Shown: positions 25,483 through 27,135 of the stretch, piece by piece
How positions within the stretch are numbered: position 1 is the stretch's first letter
Layout: the number at the start of each line of letters is the position of its first letter
Source of the DNA: CAYZQE01 sp964480635
GTDB lineage: Bacteria; Pseudomonadota; Gammaproteobacteria; GCA-001735895
NCBI GenBank assembly: GCA_964480635.1
Contig: CAYZQE010000022.1
Coordinates: forward strand, 1 to 27,135
Direction: 5' to 3'
DNA: 27,135 nt
Made by a program: the position numbers and the translations under genes
Notes under the pieces: model-generated
The model's database searches: none
The model's input: only the letters and a program-made list of their open reading frames with translations
What the model was told of the DNA's origin: nothing

Positions 25483-25740
25483 ATGAACATTAATATTTTA
25501 TATTTCGCCTCATTCCGTGAAGCCCTAAACTGCGAAAAAGAAGTCATAAAATTAGAAGATGGCCTTAATGACATTAGCGATCTCAAACAGTTTCTAGCGA
25601 AGAGGCAAGGTGCTTGGTCAGATATTTTTAACGAACAAAAAAAAATATTAGTGTCGATCAATCAAACGATGGCTAAAAACCATTCGCACATATCAGCCGA
25701 AGATGAAATTGCCTTTTTTCCTCCCGTTACAGGTGGATAA
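25483..25740 (+). CDS. moaD: molybdopterin synthase small subunit MoaD
   Basis: This 85-residue ubiquitin-like sulfur carrier ends in PPVTGG. The terminal Gly-Gly is converted to a thiocarboxylate (normally by MoeB, not in this window) and donates sulfur to cPMP. MNINILYFASFREAL and DEIAFFPPVTGG are typical. moaE begins 13 bases after the stop, and the two products form the molybdopterin synthase heterotetramer. Confidence 0.95.
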   Translation: MNINILYFASFREALNCEKEVIKLEDGLNDISDLKQFLAKRQGAWSDIFNEQKKILVSINQTMAKNHSHISAEDEIAFFPPVTGG

Positions 25741-25752
25741 GCCAAAGATAAA

Positions 25753-26199
25753 ATGATCATCACCATTCAAACAGACACGTTTAATGCCAGCGATGTTGTA
25801 GAGCAATTAATGCAAGGGCGTAAAGACATTGGTGCAGCGGTAACTTTTACCGGCTATGTACGCGACTTATCTAACAACAATAATCTCAAAAGCCTGTTTT
25901 TAGAACATTACCCAGGCATGACAGAACAATCACTTAAACACATCGCTGAACACGCTAAAACTCGCTGGCCAATTGATGATATTGCCATTATCCACCGTGT
26001 TGGTCATCTATCGCCCAGTGAGCCTATTGTCATGGTCGCAACAGTATCGGCACACAGAAAATCAGCCTTTCATGCGGCTGAATTTATTATGGATTACTTA
26101 AAAACCGAAGCGCCTTTTTGGAAAAAAGAAATCACTAAAGAAAGTGGCGAATGGATAGCGGCTAAAAAGAGCGATATTAATGAAAAAGCAAAATGGTAG
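25753..26199 (+). CDS. moaE: molybdopterin synthase large subunit MoaE
   Basis: This 148-residue catalytic subunit uses MoaD thiocarboxylate to make the dithiolene of molybdopterin. Motifs are GAAVTFTGYVRD, LEHYPGMTE, IIHRVGHLSPSEPIV, AHRKSAF and YLKTEAPFWKKE. H101/R102, K117 and K124 correspond to the active-site residues of E. coli MoaE. It is the last gene of the operon; no strong terminator is visible after it. Confidence 0.96.
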   Translation: MIITIQTDTFNASDVVEQLMQGRKDIGAAVTFTGYVRDLSNNNNLKSLFLEHYPGMTEQSLKHIAEHAKTRWPIDDIAIIHRVGHLSPSEPIVMVATVSAHRKSAFHAAEFIMDYLKTEAPFWKKEITKESGEWIAAKKSDINEKAKW

Positions 26200-26584
26200 T
26201 TGCTCCTAATTAAGACGTAAATTTAATGTCATAATAAATGTGCTTCTTCACTCTTCTATTTCGCAAGGTATTATAGGTAAAGTCGTAAATTATGCCTGCG
26301 ATTAGAGACTATTCTTTTTAATTTAAATAATAAAGTCGATATAAAAAAGTAGGTATCGAGATTTTTAATGGATTTAAAGCTCTTAAACAGTAAAGTTTAG
26401 TGACATCACCGCAGAAAAGGAAATGCTCTTAATGCAAAAATATTTGTTAGAATATACCTGCTCTAAATCACCTATCAGTATAATAGTGCAAAGCAGAATT
26501 AATTAACGTGACGACAGAGCTTAAAATTGACATCTGTATTGCTTATAACAAGTTATTTTAATAAACAGAATAAAATCAAATAAT
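26200..26584. other. intergenic region without a supported gene
   Basis: These 385 AT-rich bases separate moaE from the tRNA. The longest ATG frame is 24 codons and has no support. TTGACA at 26527-26532 is a perfect -35 hexamer 53 bp upstream of the tRNA and probably belongs to its promoter, although the -10 box at proper spacing is weak. A 13-bp match to the interior of the MITE-like element (TTAACGTGACGAC, 26503-26515) is too short to call. Confidence 0.5.
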
Positions 26585-26660
26585 GCGTTCGTAGCTCAGT
26601 TGGATAGAGTGCAAGCCTCCGAAGCTTGAAGCGTGGGTTCGATTCCCGCCGAGCGCACCA
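26585..26660 (+). tRNA. tRNA-Arg (anticodon CCG)
   Basis: The 76-nt cloverleaf has acceptor arm GCGTTCG/CGAGCGC with one G-T pair, D-arm AGCTCAGTTGGATAGAGT, anticodon stem CAAGC/GCTTG with loop CTCCGAA (anticodon CCG, reading CGG), and T-arm GTGGGTTCGATTCCCGC. CCA is encoded (26658-26660). It closely resembles bacterial tRNA-Arg(CCG). tRNA-Arg genes are frequent integration sites, and the sequence beyond it holds a decayed toxin gene. Confidence 0.96.
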
Positions 26661-26756
26661 TTTTTAAAATCTTGACCCTACCAATAATCAAAAAATAACC
26701 CATGCGGAAAAACAAGCTGAAAAAGTAACGGTGCTTGCCACTAATCCTGCATTTTT

Positions 26757-27045
26757 ATGAGTTAACATTTCGTCAAGAGGCAGAAATAGATTTAGAGAAA
26801 TCGGCTAAATGGTATGAACTACAAAAAAACATCTTGGCTTTGACTTTCTTGATGAAGTTGAGAAAAAATGTTCTATTATTAAAAATACACCTTTGATATT
26901 TGAAGAGGTTTTAAAAAAATTAAGGCGTATTGTCATTGATCGTTTCCCATTCAATATATTTTATCTAGTTGAAGAGAAATCAATTGTTATTGTTACCGTT
27001 ATTCACGGAAGCCTCCACCCTAAAAAATGGCGAAAAAGAATGTAA
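26757..27045 (+). pseudogene. frameshifted RelE/ParE-type toxin remnant
   Basis: Two frames together give a ParE-like toxin. The first is ELTFRQEAEIDLEKSAKWYE; after an A7 run near 26822-26829 the frame changes to HLGFDFLDEVEKKC, LRRIVIDRFPFNIFYLVEE, VIVTVIHGSLHPKKWRKRM and a stop at 27043-27045. One extra A would rejoin them. The first frame also lacks a start: ATGAGTTAACA would need to be ATGAGTTATGAGTTAACA, as if a 7-bp direct repeat had collapsed. An upstream frame ending TTTTTATGA may be the tail of a lost antitoxin. Beyond 27045 I see nothing. Confidence 0.75.
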
Positions 27046-27135
27046 CAAATCTATCAGACGTCAACTACTTTGGCCTGTTACCAGCAATTCACGGTCAAAC
27101 ACTAAAAAGTGCCTAAACTATCCGGAAATGACATA

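Noticed and set aside
26503..26515. Fragment of the MITE-like element (TTAACGTGACGAC)
   Set aside because: Only 13 bp match, with no arms on either side; may be chance.

Overview
The window comes from an AT-rich gammaproteobacterial chromosome. This rests on gene content and order: comF divergent from bioB-bioF, a moaA-moaB-moeA-moaD-moaE run, rmuC, and a CCA-encoding tRNA-Arg. PEP-CTERM proteins and a giant type I-secreted surface protein suggest an aquatic, biofilm-forming bacterium. I cannot name the genus. A 100-N run shows that this is a draft scaffold.

Layout. Positions 1-6027 hold core genes: a small putative secreted peptide, rmuC (-), an HDOD signalling protein, comF (-), then bioB and bioF. 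Positions 6028-9547 form a patchwork accessory island. It contains an assembly gap, a PEP-CTERM gene behind a convincing sigma-54 promoter, a decayed GGDEF gene, the 3' end of a second diverged bioF allele, a Phd/YefM-RelE/ParE toxin-antitoxin pair, and a PEP-CTERM gene lacking its 5' end. Three copies of a ~110-bp MITE/REP-like element with GGGGTCGGAGTCGA-type inverted ends lie in the island, and each sits exactly at a gene end. bioH, bioC and bioD, which often follow bioF, are not present here.

Positions 9548-21279 form a type I secretion locus. A 2110-residue cadherin/Ig-like plus RTX protein (-) is divergent from an operon of two different ABC exporter subunits and an HlyD-type adaptor. 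The two ATPases carry complementary defects: one has the catalytic Glu replaced by Asp, the other has a degenerate signature. This predicts an obligate heterodimer with one canonical and one degenerate ATP site, as in the four-component RtxB/RtxD/RtxE/TolC type. TolC is not in the window. The big protein contains a perfect 280-bp internal repeat and a jelly-roll-like module inserted inside one of its Ig-like repeats.

Positions 21328-26199 carry molybdenum cofactor synthesis: moaC (-), then moaA-moaB-moeA-moaD-moaE (+), with a periplasmic msrA (-) between them. The genes cover GTP to cPMP (MoaA, MoaC), cPMP to molybdopterin (MoaD, MoaE), and adenylation plus Mo insertion (MoaB, MoeA). The right end has tRNA-Arg(CCG) followed by a frameshifted ParE/RelE-type toxin pseudogene.
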